Shown here in pieces: positions 33,705 to 47,570 of a stretch of DNA of 64,000 bases. The translations under genes were made by a program, and so were the position numbers. Source of the DNA: Hyaloperonospora brassicae (taxonomy: Eukaryota > Oomycota > Peronosporomycetes > Peronosporales > Peronosporaceae); the NCBI GenBank assembly GCA_947650285.1, contig CANTFL010000873.1, positions 62,001 to 126,000 of the forward strand, given 5' to 3'. The notes under the pieces are model-generated. The model had not been told where the DNA came from. It did not search any database and was given only the letters and a program-made list of their open reading frames with translations. Position 1 is the first letter of the stretch, and every line of letters begins with the position of its first letter.

Positions 33705-35748
33705 CTGTACAGTTCCAGTACAAAGGCTCACCAGATACCTCGTAAAACGTCAGCCCCATTACAATATATGTGAGCTAAAACGTTATATCATCACTCTCTG
33801 TGGCAGCGAGTATACGAATATTATCCAACACCGTGCGATATATGAACCAGGCGGTCTAACTTTATCAGCATGCCTACATTGCTCGATGAAAAAGGCCGGA
33901 TTATATGAAGCCACGCTCCACAAGTTTTCCGATGGAAGAATTCGTTAAATAATGATAACTTATGCAATGCGATGAAAGAGCATTTGCCACATTTTAAGGT
34001 TTATCATACACTTGACGATTAACAAACAATGATGTGCCCATTGATACATACAACTACTTTAATCTCGGCATCTGATGTCTCAGCTTACCGCGAAGCACTT
34101 GACATATTTTTAAACGTAAATCTATCCTAGTCATGGATTCACCATCGATAAACCTCCTTCGTTTGTTGTGATGTGGTCCACACCTTGTATTTGATCGATG
34201 CAAGGCTTTTTGTTACGTTGGTACACTTTGGTGGTACAAGCAAGTAAAGAATACTTGTACCCTGTAGTGTGCGACCCATTTATAATACATAGCTCTTTAT
34301 ATATTTGTGGAGGTTCATTAATACATTTAGTACATATCGGGCTTTACTCAAGTTATAATTTATATTCTTACAAATAATTCCCCTAATGGGTGGAGACCAA
34401 GCGTAAAAAGAAATGAGTATCAGCTCACATTTGAGTCAGTAGAGAAGACGCATATTTTTATGGAATCTTAGACCTCAAGCCTTTAGGGTCTTATCTGGTC
34501 CTTTATTCATGACGCATTGTGCCGCCTATATCTATGACTAGGTCTTTTTTAATCAGGACTAGAAGTATTGAGGGATGGACAACTCGCTAAGTAAAAGTTT
34601 TTGCGATTTTTAAATCGTCAAATTGTCGTTTAATAAATATTGGGTTCTTTATACCTTTAATTTTATCTAGCAAATTGCGGTATTAGACTTGCTCCATCTT
34701 TCTTCATAGTATTGCACGTTAGGTTCAGATTTGTTCTAATACATTTGCAAGTATCTACAACTCTATTAACAGCATATAATGCCATTTCTGCGATACAATA
34801 TTGAGTTGAATGTAATAATTTGTGTCGGTAGTTGCCATTAAGTTGAATTCGATGCAGTTTGTATGCGCATGAGTGTTGGTGGCTGTATCTTTTGTACTGT
34901 GAGTTCATCCACAATTATATATAATGCGACGATTGTGCGGTCCCGCTGATGTGCATGCTGTAATCTCAGACGTTTTTTGCTTGACACGTGTATTCTTTTA
35001 AAAAGAACAAATTAGGATTCACCTCAGATCGATTTTATTTCCAGACACATAATTATTCATGTATCATAAAGGCTAATTGTTTGAAGCTACCTGACACGCA
35101 AGCATATTTCTCCACTAAATGTCAAGCCACCTGCAAGCTACGCCTTTCCTTCTCAAAGGCATGTGTGTGTGCGCTTCAGAAACACAGCTGACAGCAACTT
35201 GCCACGTCATACGGCAAGAGTGCAGGTATAAACCCTTAATAAGTGTTAAAAATGTGCGGAGAAAGAATGATGAAAAGTTTGGATTGGGCAACCGCCTCAA
35301 GTGAGAAATCAGTTTAATTGGTGGAGAACGCTTGGAGATAGGCCCGTTGGCACAGGGGATGGGAGCAACAGAATAAGTGAAGAAAAAGATTGTTGACGGT
35401 ATGCGAATTGATCCACTTAAAGGTCAAGAAGGAGTAAAGTCACACATCGAAGATTGACCGAACGCGATCCGCGATCAAAGACTTGAATCACCAAACTACA
35501 TGGAGAGGCTTACTCAAGGGTATACCACATCTAAAATGTGTAATATAAAATGAGCAAAGGATGATGGGTGAATATGGAAGCATGCTGGAGGAGTGGATCA
35601 TCAAGATCATCAAGCATGCGAAGTTTCAGAAGTGACATCAATCCGACCGTGGATGCCCAGTCAAAGACGCATAAAACTGACCACGATCTACCCTGGGTGT
35701 GTACCGTTTGAATATATGAGCACATAATCAGTGCAGACCACATACCGT

Positions 35749-35821
35749 GATCCGCTACGCAAGTGATCCGCTACAAGAATGATCCGCTACCCGACCGATC
35801 CACTACGGCGCAATCTGCTAC
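35749..35821. repeat. Tandem 16-bp repeat with GATCCGCTAC core, five units
   Basis: Cores start at 35749, 35765, 35781, 35797 and 35812 (GATCCGCTAC three times, then GATCCACTAC and AATCTGCTAC). The same GATCCGCTAC(A) forms the end of the family A LTR copy at 19431-19440, which suggests a link to that retroelement. Confidence 0.85.
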
Positions 35822-35959
35822 CCGAGTGTCGGCTGTGGACCACATGCTGCAAGAAGTTATATGCATAGACAGGCGGTACGCACAGCGACCTATCGAAAAG
35901 ATGGGCATTGTCATAGGGATCGAATATGGTTGGTTGTTATTTAACAAAATTTAATTTGC

Positions 35960-36660
35960 AACGAAAGACACGCGTCGACTTCTCCCGGACTGGATCTTTG
36001 GCGTCCCGTTGAACAGAGAGTGACCCGCGTCAATACAAACTTCGCCTTTGGATTGGGTGGCCAGGCGAAACGTCAATTTTTACCCCCCCTAAATTGAGAT
36101 TGAACGCGGTGAGCCTTACGGTTCACATTTAAGTCCGCGAGACGGCTCAATTGGTCAGAAGGCTCGCGCATCAATAATCACCTTTCGACAAAGGAAGTCT
36201 GAAAGAGCGCCTACGCATACACGCTATCGAGAAAAGAATTTCCTCGATCCGGCCCTGCGTTTGACCGGGTGAAGAATTTCCACCCGATGAACACCTATCC
36301 CCAAAACGGTCAATTTCAGCTTCAGCTCCAGTCCACCAAGAAGAGCGCTACCCGCCACACCGACGGGTACACAAGGTGAGCACGAAAGCACAGGGCATCG
36401 AATTGGGGTACCCCCTCTTTTGGTCGGCCGTCCGGGCGCCAGTAGAGAGTCGGGATCGTCTCAGGAATGAGAGATCATCACTCCACCACATAAGCCAATC
36501 TAGAAGCAACAAGATGACAAAGCGTTGATCTGCCAGTCGGTATCCTTGGTCTTGGGTAAGCACTGTATATATATTAAAGTCCAAGTCACGAAAGCAACTA
36601 AAGCAACACCAACACGATAATCTTGTCGATTGTGTACTCGGCTGAACACTCACAAATAAC
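35960..36660. repeat. GC-richer dispersed repeat, copy 1
   Basis: An island of mixed composition inside the AT-rich desert. Part of it (about 36310-36450: CGACGGGTACACAAGGTGAG, then GGCCGTCCGGGCGCCAGTAG) recurs in inverted, diverged form at about 51715-51870. It is probably part of a retroelement; I could not assign a protein. Confidence 0.5.
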
Positions 36661-37788
36661 TATTTCTCTACTTAACTTGTTGGATCATAGCATGAGGTCA
36701 ATATGCATGATAAATGCACAATTTGTTGAGTACACAACTGTTCGATATATACAATGGGTGTCGGCATGGCAAACAGCTTTTGAAATGGCCATTTATGAGA
36801 AACAACGACGCCTTTGCATTTTTAATATGTTTGTTCAAATTTGCGATCTTTATACGCAGCTACATCAAGGCAAATCGCGACCTATACTTATTTAAGGGCA
36901 AGGGCCTCATACAGCGATAATACATTTATGGTAGTTGTTGTCGCTGTGAGCATATTGGAAGGTTCTAAGCATGACTATTTAAAAAAAGATACGCTTGCAG
37001 CTCTTTAAATATTTGCAGGAGTAGCGTCAAATTTATATTCAGCATTTTTTGTCATGCTGGTAATGACTAATCTTGATTATCTCCCTTTTAAACTATCGTA
37101 TGTTGCATACTAAGTGATTATAAGGAAAAAAGATGACATTGTGCAGCCGCCAATTTGTAGTGCTAATTTAAGGAAACGTGTTGTCACTTTAGTGCGCAAT
37201 AATTTCCCTTAAAATTATGTTGAACAAACGAAGGTAGCCGCTTACTATATACCAAAAATTTCGGACCCAAGGATTTTCTAGTCCGTCTTAGAAAGCTATG
37301 AATGAGTAGCTTAACCACGCGACTTCATAGTTATAAATGGCATCAAGACGACTGACTAACGAAGAGGTTGATTCTAGATTATGTGTTTCAGTGTCTTAAT
37401 ATTACCGGTATATTTGTCAGAAGGTGTGGTCGCACTAGTTTTAGTGTCTGGGGCGATTTTGCTCAATTATTTATTCTTAAAGATACACAATTTGATTCAC
37501 CCACAAAATGCCTTGCGATTGCCTTCCTTTACGTCTAAAGTTGATGGACTAGATCATTTATCCACCTGATATATCTTGCGAGAATGTGTACAGCCCGAAA
37601 TGTGTAACTCGAACCATTCGAATTTGAATGGCATTACATATTGTATTTATTTAGGCAAAGGACGCAACGTCTATCTATATGCCATCGAGCACTCCACACA
37701 ACTTTAGTATGCTGATGTATTGTCTAGAAAAAGAAAGATGCGGGGTTTATAAGGAAGTCACAGTCTTTACAATGGAACAATGCGCACT

Positions 37789-37826
37789 TATATATCTATA
37801 TATATATCTATATATATATATATATG
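37789..37826. repeat. TA-rich microsatellite
   Basis: Interrupted TATATC/TATATA units. One of several such tracts in the desert (others near 47398-47430 and 50143). Confidence 0.85.
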
Positions 37827-38002
37827 TAAGCTCGTCATATATAGCTGTTCGTTGTATGCACTTGTGCAAGAGATGTAGGAAGTAAAAGTGAAATATATTG
37901 AGTGTAAAGAACTACCTCCTTCAACACTACGATATGCATGAACAGAAACGGAAACTGCAACTTGACCATACCAAGTCACAAATGGTGTCCGTCTCTCCTT
38001 AT

Positions 38003-38066
38003 CCCATGTGTCAACCTGTCATATGACGTCCTTCTCTCGCAGTACCATGTGTCAACCTGTCACATG
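38003..38066. repeat. 42-bp direct repeat, two copies
   Basis: CCATGTGTCAACCTGTCA(T/C)ATG occurs at 38003-38024 and 38045-38066, and a weaker third unit follows. Function unknown. Confidence 0.75.
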
Positions 38067-41000
38067 GCTACCGTATCTCCTCGTCCCGTCGTGGTCCCAC
38101 ATGTCACGTTGTGTGGTGATAAGCCAATCAGGTGACACCGTCCCATGGTATAGCACTTGAACCTAGAAACCTGTCAAACACGATAGTTTCTGACAATGGC
38201 AGCAACGGATCCCTAGCAGCGCACTTAAAGTTCCTTTACATCAATAAAAGTTCTCATTGAGCGTCATTTTACCGAATCGTAATTGGAAATATGGAAGAAA
38301 GACGTGGTTGAATATACCTGAGTTGCGCATCGCAATCGGGTTGCTTGGGTCGCAGATAGAGATGCGTTACTACGTACGATTGCGTTCATAAATTGATCAT
38401 GATGCGATTTTTTATCAATCAAATTTTTATTAATATTAAAGTGGTATTAATTGCATGCGATATTTCAAAAATAACATGATACTTCAATAAATTATACGCA
38501 AAATAGGCAAGCCAAAACATCTACATTACCGATAAAATCAATTGCAATTTGGGTAGTCGGTCTTTGTCAATTAAAATATCGTCTCTAAATTTTCTGTTGT
38601 ATGGCTTTCAGCCAACATACGCGATCTTCGATCCCGGCAAGTATTCTTGTATTGATCGAATCCAATCAAACTATAATTGTAATCCGCACAAGCCTTCCAA
38701 TTGAAGTGATATGGTAAACAGATAATGCATTTTGACTTCATTATGCTTAGTTTGGTTATATGCGTTAGCAGATTCATATAGGCAAAAATTATAGATTGAT
38801 GAAATGATTTTTACTACTACACGATTGTAGAAAGTTAGACATTGGAGAGATAGTACCTTCAAGAAGGTTATGTAGAATAGTTCGCGTCCGTCGTAGATTA
38901 CAGAAAGATTCGGTGGATGACAAAGATATACCGCGGGGTCCCAGTATGGGAGGAAAGTGTTCGAGTAAACAGACAATGAAGTCTTGGAGAGAGTTGCTGC
39001 ATTGATTACGCTTGGAAAACGCAACCACATATATGTTGTACAAAGTTAGGCGTTATATAGACAGGTAATAGGCATCAATTTTGCAAAATACATCGAATAC
39101 GTAAGCGGGTTCTCAACACATTATACAACGCGGAATCAATGTTCATTTGGGACTCGGTCGTATTAAACAATCTAATAAATAAATACACTCCTACCCGGGC
39201 GTCTAAAATGTATTTATCATTACTACCAATCAGGGCCGCAATAAAATCGAACCGCATGAAATGCTGCGCCTGAAGTTGATGCCGAAGTATTAGCAGACGT
39301 AATTTTAAGTGAGAAAACCTTTAAGTATACCTTTTTGCTGCTGATTGCACGTCAGCGATCAATTATACTATGTTTGATAAACAGGTACAGTTTATTATTA
39401 TTATTAACCGCCTTGAGGACTTTGCATATATATTTCTGTTATATGTATATGGCGGAGCTTGCGTGTGGTGTTCGAATACGAAGACGTCTAAAAAACTACT
39501 TAATCCACTACTAGTGGTCTAGTCATGTTATGCATTTAATTCTTTTCGATGTTTGGCCAGAAATAAGGAGGTTGATCTTATCGTAGAGCTGGTTCTCTTA
39601 AACGTAGACGGTAATTGATTCAACTCGACCTATCAAGCGCATGGCATCCAAGGAATTCATAAATCGTCTTACCCAAATCCTTATCATTAGTTAAATACTG
39701 CACATAGCACGTGTTGAGGTGCTTAGATGCATTTATGCACATGAATTGATATATGTAATTGACCTTTGTACTGTGATAAAACAGAGACCTTGTTAATTAC
39801 AAATATGTCAAAATTTGAGTACTAGCTCAATTGCGTTATGTTTGTATATATATTACCTCGGTTACTTATGTGATTGAGTCAACACTTATATTGCATTGGC
39901 TAATTATTGTTCGATGCTCAAAGCAACTTATAACGGGTCGACACCCCATTAGTTGATTCCAGGTTGGTGACGTCGTATGTCATAAACACATATGACGTAT
40001 TGGATTCTCTCTAAGAAAGCAGACGATCTTTACCTTTATGTCACATTGTTATCTCTATATTATATTGTGTAACGTGTCAAAAAGTAAGCTCTGACACAAT
40101 ACAATCTATCTATACTTAATAAATTGTGGGTAGACACCTCAAAACTTCACGTATACTTACGTGCAAATGATGTCAAATCTACCAAATTACCACGCTTAGT
40201 AGAATGCAAAAGTCGATGTATATATATAGTTCACTTCCCAGCAAAGATTTTTGTTATCTTACCTAAATATATACTCTACTTCATTACAAATGCAGCTACT
40301 CGTATATATACCGTATTGCGCACATAGCAGTAGTTTTCATGTTTTTCGAAAGAGATCGGATGATATGTACCAATCGGTAGGTGGATCAGTGCCGAATATT
40401 ACACGCAAAGGCTTGTTCAGGCGTTTCTTCCATTTATTGCGTCGCAAATGTTACATCACATGACATCATAAACTGATAAGTGTTATCATTAAGATTATAT
40501 TATTCATATCGATGTTATCACCGGGATCATTCATCTGGTCAAACGCCCATCCTGCCGCCCACAAGGATGAAATCACTAAAATAGTCGGAATCGATCGACA
40601 TTATTATAAGGTAATAGTGGTTTTTTGGTCCATTTTCCCCATGATGTATTGAGATGCAAATAATTTTTAATGCTATGATCAACTTAGAAATGTGGGGAAG
40701 GGAATGAGTAAATTGAATTAAGTCTTTATGGAATATAAAACCATACTTCCTGAGTGTACATCCATAGTCTAAAAGATGCAAAATAGCGCTGAGATCGGGT
40801 AATACGTTATATGCAGCAAACGTGTGATACAACATACATTAATAATGGTTTGGGTACAAATCGGATCATTTATTATCGTGTTGGTTAAGTAAAGCTTGTG
40901 ATTTTAATTGGGCTTTTCACAGCAAATGTTTAAATTGGCTGCAGCCCAAAACAAATTCTGCGTTGATTCTGCAAGTTAAACGTACAAGGCATGTACCAGC

Positions 41001-44000
41001 GTTTATGATCTAGATGTTGAAAACTTCAACTGTACGTATATTGGCCTGAATAAAAACATAGAATTGGCATAAATTCCCAATCGATTTTACTAAACACAAA
41101 TATAACACGAAATCAGTATGTTTTCGTCATAGGACGTCGAGATAACACCATTTTGATCCTGCAGATAAAAGAGTGACACATTTTATCGATACTAGGTTTA
41201 AGTAAAAATATGAGATGTCGAAATTGTTAATGGTGGTCACTTTTATGGTTATTAGTAGGAGCAATCTAGTTCTGTTGATCCGAATAAAATACTGGGAGTA
41301 AATGCTCAGCAAATTTTATCCTCCATTGGTGTCACGACTTAAAAATGTCCACATATGCTGAATAAATACAGGGGCATTACACGTTTTACAACTGTGACGC
41401 TCGATTCAAAATGATGCCTGAAATATTGCAACATAACCGCCTTGTACTTAAACCTGAACTGGACGTCGGGCAAAGATAAATTTTACTTTTAGCGAAAAAA
41501 TACTTTGTTAGCGTCATTGTTTAAATACGAGCGTAAAATAGCATATTTTTCCATGTAATTATCATGGCTGGAAGAATCATTGACAAAATCAATTCGTTAT
41601 TTCTGCCAATGCATGTGCTACATGTCGATCTCGCTACTATAGAAATAACTTAAGTTCATTGATTTTTCAGTATACTACCCATTATCAGAATATGCATGAT
41701 AGGGCGTTTCCTTAATTCATCACAAAAGCAATCATGTAAATTACACCTCGGTCTTATTACCACACTAAAAACATTTGACGTATAGCTCTTTAGGCGTGTC
41801 ATTCAGACATTCAATAATTCTCTTATCGCATCTTTAAAATTCAACAAAGGAGAAAAAAGAATTAAAGAAGTCCATGGTTACTGTCAGGTTCAAGCGGGGT
41901 CCTTTACTTTCAAATTAATAACAGTATATAATTATTTGTTTCGTCAAATGACAATTTATAACGCTACGAGTGCGGAGCATCACGAAAATAATTGATCGAC
42001 TATCCGAGAAGAAAAGAACTGAGACTCGAATCCGGCGTCGCGTGGATATCGTAATAGCGTAACTGATCAAAATAAATTGTTCTTAAGCGATATACACGGA
42101 GCAAACTACATTTTAGCGAGATAAAGAAAGATTGAAGATACACCAACAAAATAAGTCCTTACAAACGTTCTATGGGGATGTCTATCTTTCGTTCGAGCAA
42201 TCTCTCGTCATATTTTTGTAAAGCAAAAATACAACATGTCAGTCCATACAATGAGGCGATGCCGTGTCCACTACATAGTAGCATTAGCAAATCTTGCACG
42301 ACCATTATTTTATTTTGTCGAAAAAAATAACGAGGTGGAGGTAAGCTTAAGCACATACCCCTTTGGGAGTCTACACAATTATAGTTCCGCTAACGCTAGA
42401 TCAGATATAATGCGATGCCTGTTATCAATGTGACCGTTTTGACGAACAAAAGGGTAACTTAATGATTTTATTGACATAAAATCATAGACAATTGATTGCA
42501 AACATGTCACACGTGCATCAAACATTTTTTTGCTTCTGAAATTTGATCATGCCAGCCTGTATATCACAATATGATTAATTCAAAATCGTACGCATCTCTT
42601 GATCGTAAAATGTGTATTCATTAGTGGATTTACTTTCTTACGCAAGTTTTTATAATATATTAGGCTAGATAATAAAAATCACTGTAGGGATATTGCTCGT
42701 ACGCATGCTCAATTATATAATGTGTATCGAGCAAAAAATATTGTATGGTGATTGCATCTATGCACAGCGCATACCGCAAGGTGGTTGTATATCATAATAG
42801 CTGCGTAAAGCAAAGCATAAATTTCTCCTAAGCTAATCATCCTATTCCCGAAAACGTAGTAGTGTTTCGAGAACCAATTTAAATTTCGAGAAGTAATTTA
42901 TAAGGCTTTTGTAAAGAACATATCTATCATTACTTAACATCAAATAATAGTTAGAGATTTTCGTTTTAGTAATAATAGGGGACAACAAGATTTTACAAAG
43001 TAAACGATACGTCATATGTAAAACAATGCCTAATTTGTAAATGCTCTGTTTTTCAAATTACGCAATAAATATCATTATTAAAGGTTAAGAATATCTTATA
43101 GCTTATAAAAGTTAACGATTACAGTATCGAAGTTTGGGTCGGTGCTTGTTTTGCAATTGATAAAAAAAGGCAATTAGCCGGTTGTATATAAACGGTGGTA
43201 CCCTCGATGTATAATTAATGAAGCAGTACGCGTCATAATATTCAAATATATAAAAGTCTATATGAGTATATAATGCTACTCGAGGATGCGATACTGCAAA
43301 CAATAATATAAACATGACACAGAACAATATGTATGAGGCACAGAACTAAATTGGCTGCAGCGCAAAGCGAAAGAATTAACACTCAATAATCCTATAACAA
43401 GTGTAAACAGAATTATACGCTAGGCGCTCCCTTGCAGTAAGTATGACGAGGGATTCGGAGCAAATTAAATACATTAACGAGCAATGTTTTGCGTATTACC
43501 CCAAGCGGATCGTGTATCAAGCGTTCATTGTCCAATTTAACATTGGCGGGGGCGTGTAGTTCTACTTAAAAGGGTTTATAGATACATTTGCCAATTAAAA
43601 TACTTCTGTACATAATAATGATAAAAATAGAATTTGTATACATACATGTGGTAGTTTTGCTTTGCATTAATGTGGAATCACATGGCTATACTCTCATCGT
43701 GGTGAGTCATAAAGACATTGTTTCTCAAAGTTCAGGAAACATGTGCCAAAACGAATTCAATCCGCTAGCACCGATTATAAAATCAAAAGCGATACGCCTT
43801 TATTTGGGCCCTCTTCATCCGGGTTAATATATACATGGCGGCACGCGAATAAACATTTGGCTCGATGCAAAACCCTTCTGCTGTGTACGTTTGCGTAAAC
43901 ATACCGTATACCTCGAAACGCATCATATCGTTGATACAAAACGCTATAAAAATAAAAGAAAAATAGGCTATTACCTACCTGATCGGGTAAACATGAGTTA

Positions 44001-47000
44001 AATATGGGAGAAACCAATGAAAGTTCGGTGTTATACAATATACGAGGTCATTGGTACAACGGTAAACGTGCACAGTACTCGCCAAACGCCACAAAAACCA
44101 CGCTGTTTACTTTTTAATATAGAAATACCCCTTCCATAATCACTGATGTCAGCGCTCATTCATAATAATGAAAATATATATGTTATACATAAGTTGAGGA
44201 TTGTTGACATTTTTTTTCTGATTTTCTGTAGGCTGTCATACCAGACGAATGTCAATTGTCCTTTGCTTTCTTGCTAATTCTTCGTATGGCAAAGTTTGAG
44301 TCATATGTTTTCGATTACGCTAGCTATATCTCTTAGTTCTTGTAGAAGTGCGATGTGGCATGAAATTTGCCTAAGGCGTTAAATTGTGAACTCCGCTACT
44401 GATTGATTTGTTTTCGCGAAAGACAACCGTGCTTGATAAGACACAGCCGGAAAAGACTCACATTTTTCGCTAAAATCATAATGCGACTTATGCTCTGCGC
44501 AATGTATTTAATTCGAATTTTTTTCCAAAAAAACTTATAATTTGTCGATAAAGCACCATCGCAACGTCTAAAAGTTTTCAGGATACCTATCCATGAGGTA
44601 AACTACTCATTGTTGTAACAATTACGTAATATTCATCATTTTATATATTGAATATGTCGTGGTTGAAGCTTAAATATCTTATAAATCACTATTACGATTG
44701 GTTCATTCGCTTGGCATATCATCAGGGTAATCTGAGATAGCTTGCCGCGTAACTGGATCCCTCACAAAAATAATAACATGACATGCCACTGTCGTTGTTT
44801 TAACTATCCCTGTGCCAGCAATTTGATTCGTGTTCTTAATCCCACCCGTAAAAATATACGTACCCTGGAGCGGTACGATTGTCAAGAGGAACCTGTCGGT
44901 AGGCGTCGTGGCCTTTTAAATCTATATTTTATGTGAATCGAATTATTATGCAATGACAGCATTAAGTCTTGTATGAGAAACAAGACCGAAATAAACTTTA
45001 TAACCTTTAACGTATTGCTTTCCTGCTTATTGTGGTATCCTTATACAACAGTTAACATCCATCCCCAATTGATAACGCAACCACAGGTAACCATTTGCCA
45101 AGTGACCCTGCTATGTACTTTCTTATGGGTTGCATGACGTTACTAGAATATACCATTACCGCTACCAGATATCCAGTGCTGCCGTCAATTGAAGTATCGC
45201 TAACTCATAATACCGGATATAGAAGATAGTCATACTAAAGCCTAAAGAGGATTAGATGAAGGGTTTGTAGCAAAGACCTGATAACTCTTAACAGGATACG
45301 ATTTCTCATAATTTTCTTTTCTTTTGCCGACTTTTCTCTCCAGACGAAACTTGCTGCAATCGCCCTAATTTGCGGATTCATATTATACCTACATTTTTTT
45401 AAAAGAAGGCCATTCTATAAAGTATAGGGTACTTCTTAGCTCCTTCGCAACCAGAAACACTTATTTTGACATGATATCAAGAAACGAATCACTCTTAATA
45501 TCCTTGCACTCTTCAAATGAAGCAAGAATTTATTCACATGATTTTTAAATAATACGGAAGCGTTTATAGCTATGAATTAAGAATCTGAAAAAGTGTGAAA
45601 ATGCATTTCTAGGTTATATGAGCTTGCTTGGGGAATACGGAGACGCATTTGCCCCACAAGTAGGAACGATCCAATCATAAGGACCAAAAAGATTATTAGC
45701 TACTCTAAAAGCCTCTACAATCATTTACTTACTACGCGGAAACGAAGAGCGAGATATGCTACTTTTTTCACCTCCTGAATGACAATATTTATATGCTTTT
45801 GATGTCACAGTGACCATTGATGTGGATTTTAATTAATTGATTAAATAAAGCTGAACAGGCTTAGGATCTATTATTGAGAGCTTCTATTTCATAGCAAATT
45901 ACTATCTCAAAACGAGCTCATCCAGAAAGATATAAAGTCAATGCCTATAGTTCTTCAGAAATAACACTTGACAGGTATCTCACTAAATTACCGCCGTAGT
46001 AATAAGTTTAAATATGTACAATATCATATAGATCAAGAAGTGTTTGTGAATGATTAGTACTATGACAATATTACAAGTAAGATGCTATGCATCAAAAGGT
46101 CAGGTCTACCTTGTTCGCCGGCAACATCAATGCGGACAAGCAAATATTACTCGATATAGTCAGACCAAGGCGACCGACAACTGCAATGTGAAAATAATGA
46201 CATCCATTTAAATATTCTTTATCCTTTCAACACCATAAAATTTGATTTCGTGTAAGCGACGGAGAATATAAAACATTATGCTGCATATATATTGTTAGGC
46301 CTAGTACAAGCTCAAACTTTGATCGTGTACACGAAAATGGGTGACTTGCAATTCAGCAAAATTATTAAAGGCAGAAAATAGCAGCATGTATAGTATTGCC
46401 ACGTACACCTAACATAGCTAAGCTATTGTAGGTGATGCCTGTGTCCCGCATCGTCATGCACGTACAAGTGTCATGTGGCATCACGATGATCAATTGAGCC
46501 ACCAGATGTCTTGCGCTAGAAAAACAAAATGTTAGTCACACCAATTTGAACTTTCCAGCGCAGGCGTATACGGCCTTGACATATTTGTTAAAGGGGATGA
46601 TCTGGTCCATCAATCTGTGCGTCGTTATGGCTGAACGGGACTTTAAGAGATCTAAAAGCTAATTTTGGAAAACGTATGCATCAAGCTAATAAATATTCCT
46701 GTGTGTTAATGTTTGTTTAACATTTCAGAAAGATTACATATCGTTAGCGTAATAAGGCGTCGACCACATCATGGATACCATTGCATCCATATCTCGTAGC
46801 GGCATGAAATAAAAACTTGGATAAGCTTTGTTTAGTTGTGCTTAACACGATCTAACGTCAAGCTGATGTCTGTGCTCTCGACACATCGTGTTCCTGAAAC
46901 ATAGGTGGTATTTTCTACTTCTGGATATCGAAGAGAAATAGACAAAGGCGCAATATGTGACCTCGCGATAAATACTGGGAAGGGGCGCTTTCGAGATCGG

Positions 47001-47396
47001 TGCATATTAGATGATTGGCGACAACGTAGTATTCCACAAACAAGCATCTATTTAATGGAATAACATACAGACCTGAGCTATTTCATGTCGCAATTCTTAT
47101 ATTTGTAAAGAATTTGACACTTTTCATGTTATGTATTGGGTTCGTTAGAGAAAGCCAAAATGCATCTATCTTATGATTGGCAACAAAATTGAAGTCAAAC
47201 GAAGACGATAAGGTTCATGACATCCCCATACATGTAAACTATATACTATCAGGAGTAGCAAACAAGATTCGGCGTGAACCACTGTTGACAAAAAATTAAA
47301 TATCATGTTTAGTTGGATGAAAATCTGATACTAGATAAATCAAGAAACTTTATATATTAACTTTATATAATATACTGACATTGGGACAAAAACAAT

Positions 47397-47397
<1 letters not shown>

Positions 47398-47430
<33 letters not shown>
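47398..47430. repeat. (TA)n microsatellite
   Basis: A nearly pure TA tract of about 32 nt, placed 5' of the tRNA-like remnant at 47497. Confidence 0.9.
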
Positions 47431-47433
<3 letters not shown>

Positions 47434-47496
47434 TAGTGTGAAATTTGGTCTTTAAGTATTTCTGTCGAAACGTTTAATAACTATGAAGATCGGGAC

Positions 47497-47570
47497 AGGT
47501 ATCAGCGACATTCGAACCCGTGATCTCGCATAGTAAACTATTTCGCAAACTGCGTCTCCTCGAAAAACCA
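47497..47570 (-). repeat. tRNA-like remnant
   Basis: The minus strand reads GACGCAGTTTGCGAAATAG, then TTTACTATGCGAGATCACGG and GTTCGAAT, with an A-box-like start and a B-box at normal tRNA distance. Acceptor-stem pairing is not convincing, so a pseudo-tRNA or SINE head is more likely than a working tRNA gene. Confidence 0.35.

Noticed and set aside
46420..46500. GTGATGCC...GGCATCAC inverted repeat suggesting a structured RNA
   Set aside because: Long loop, a short stem and no conserved context; expected by chance in 20 kb.
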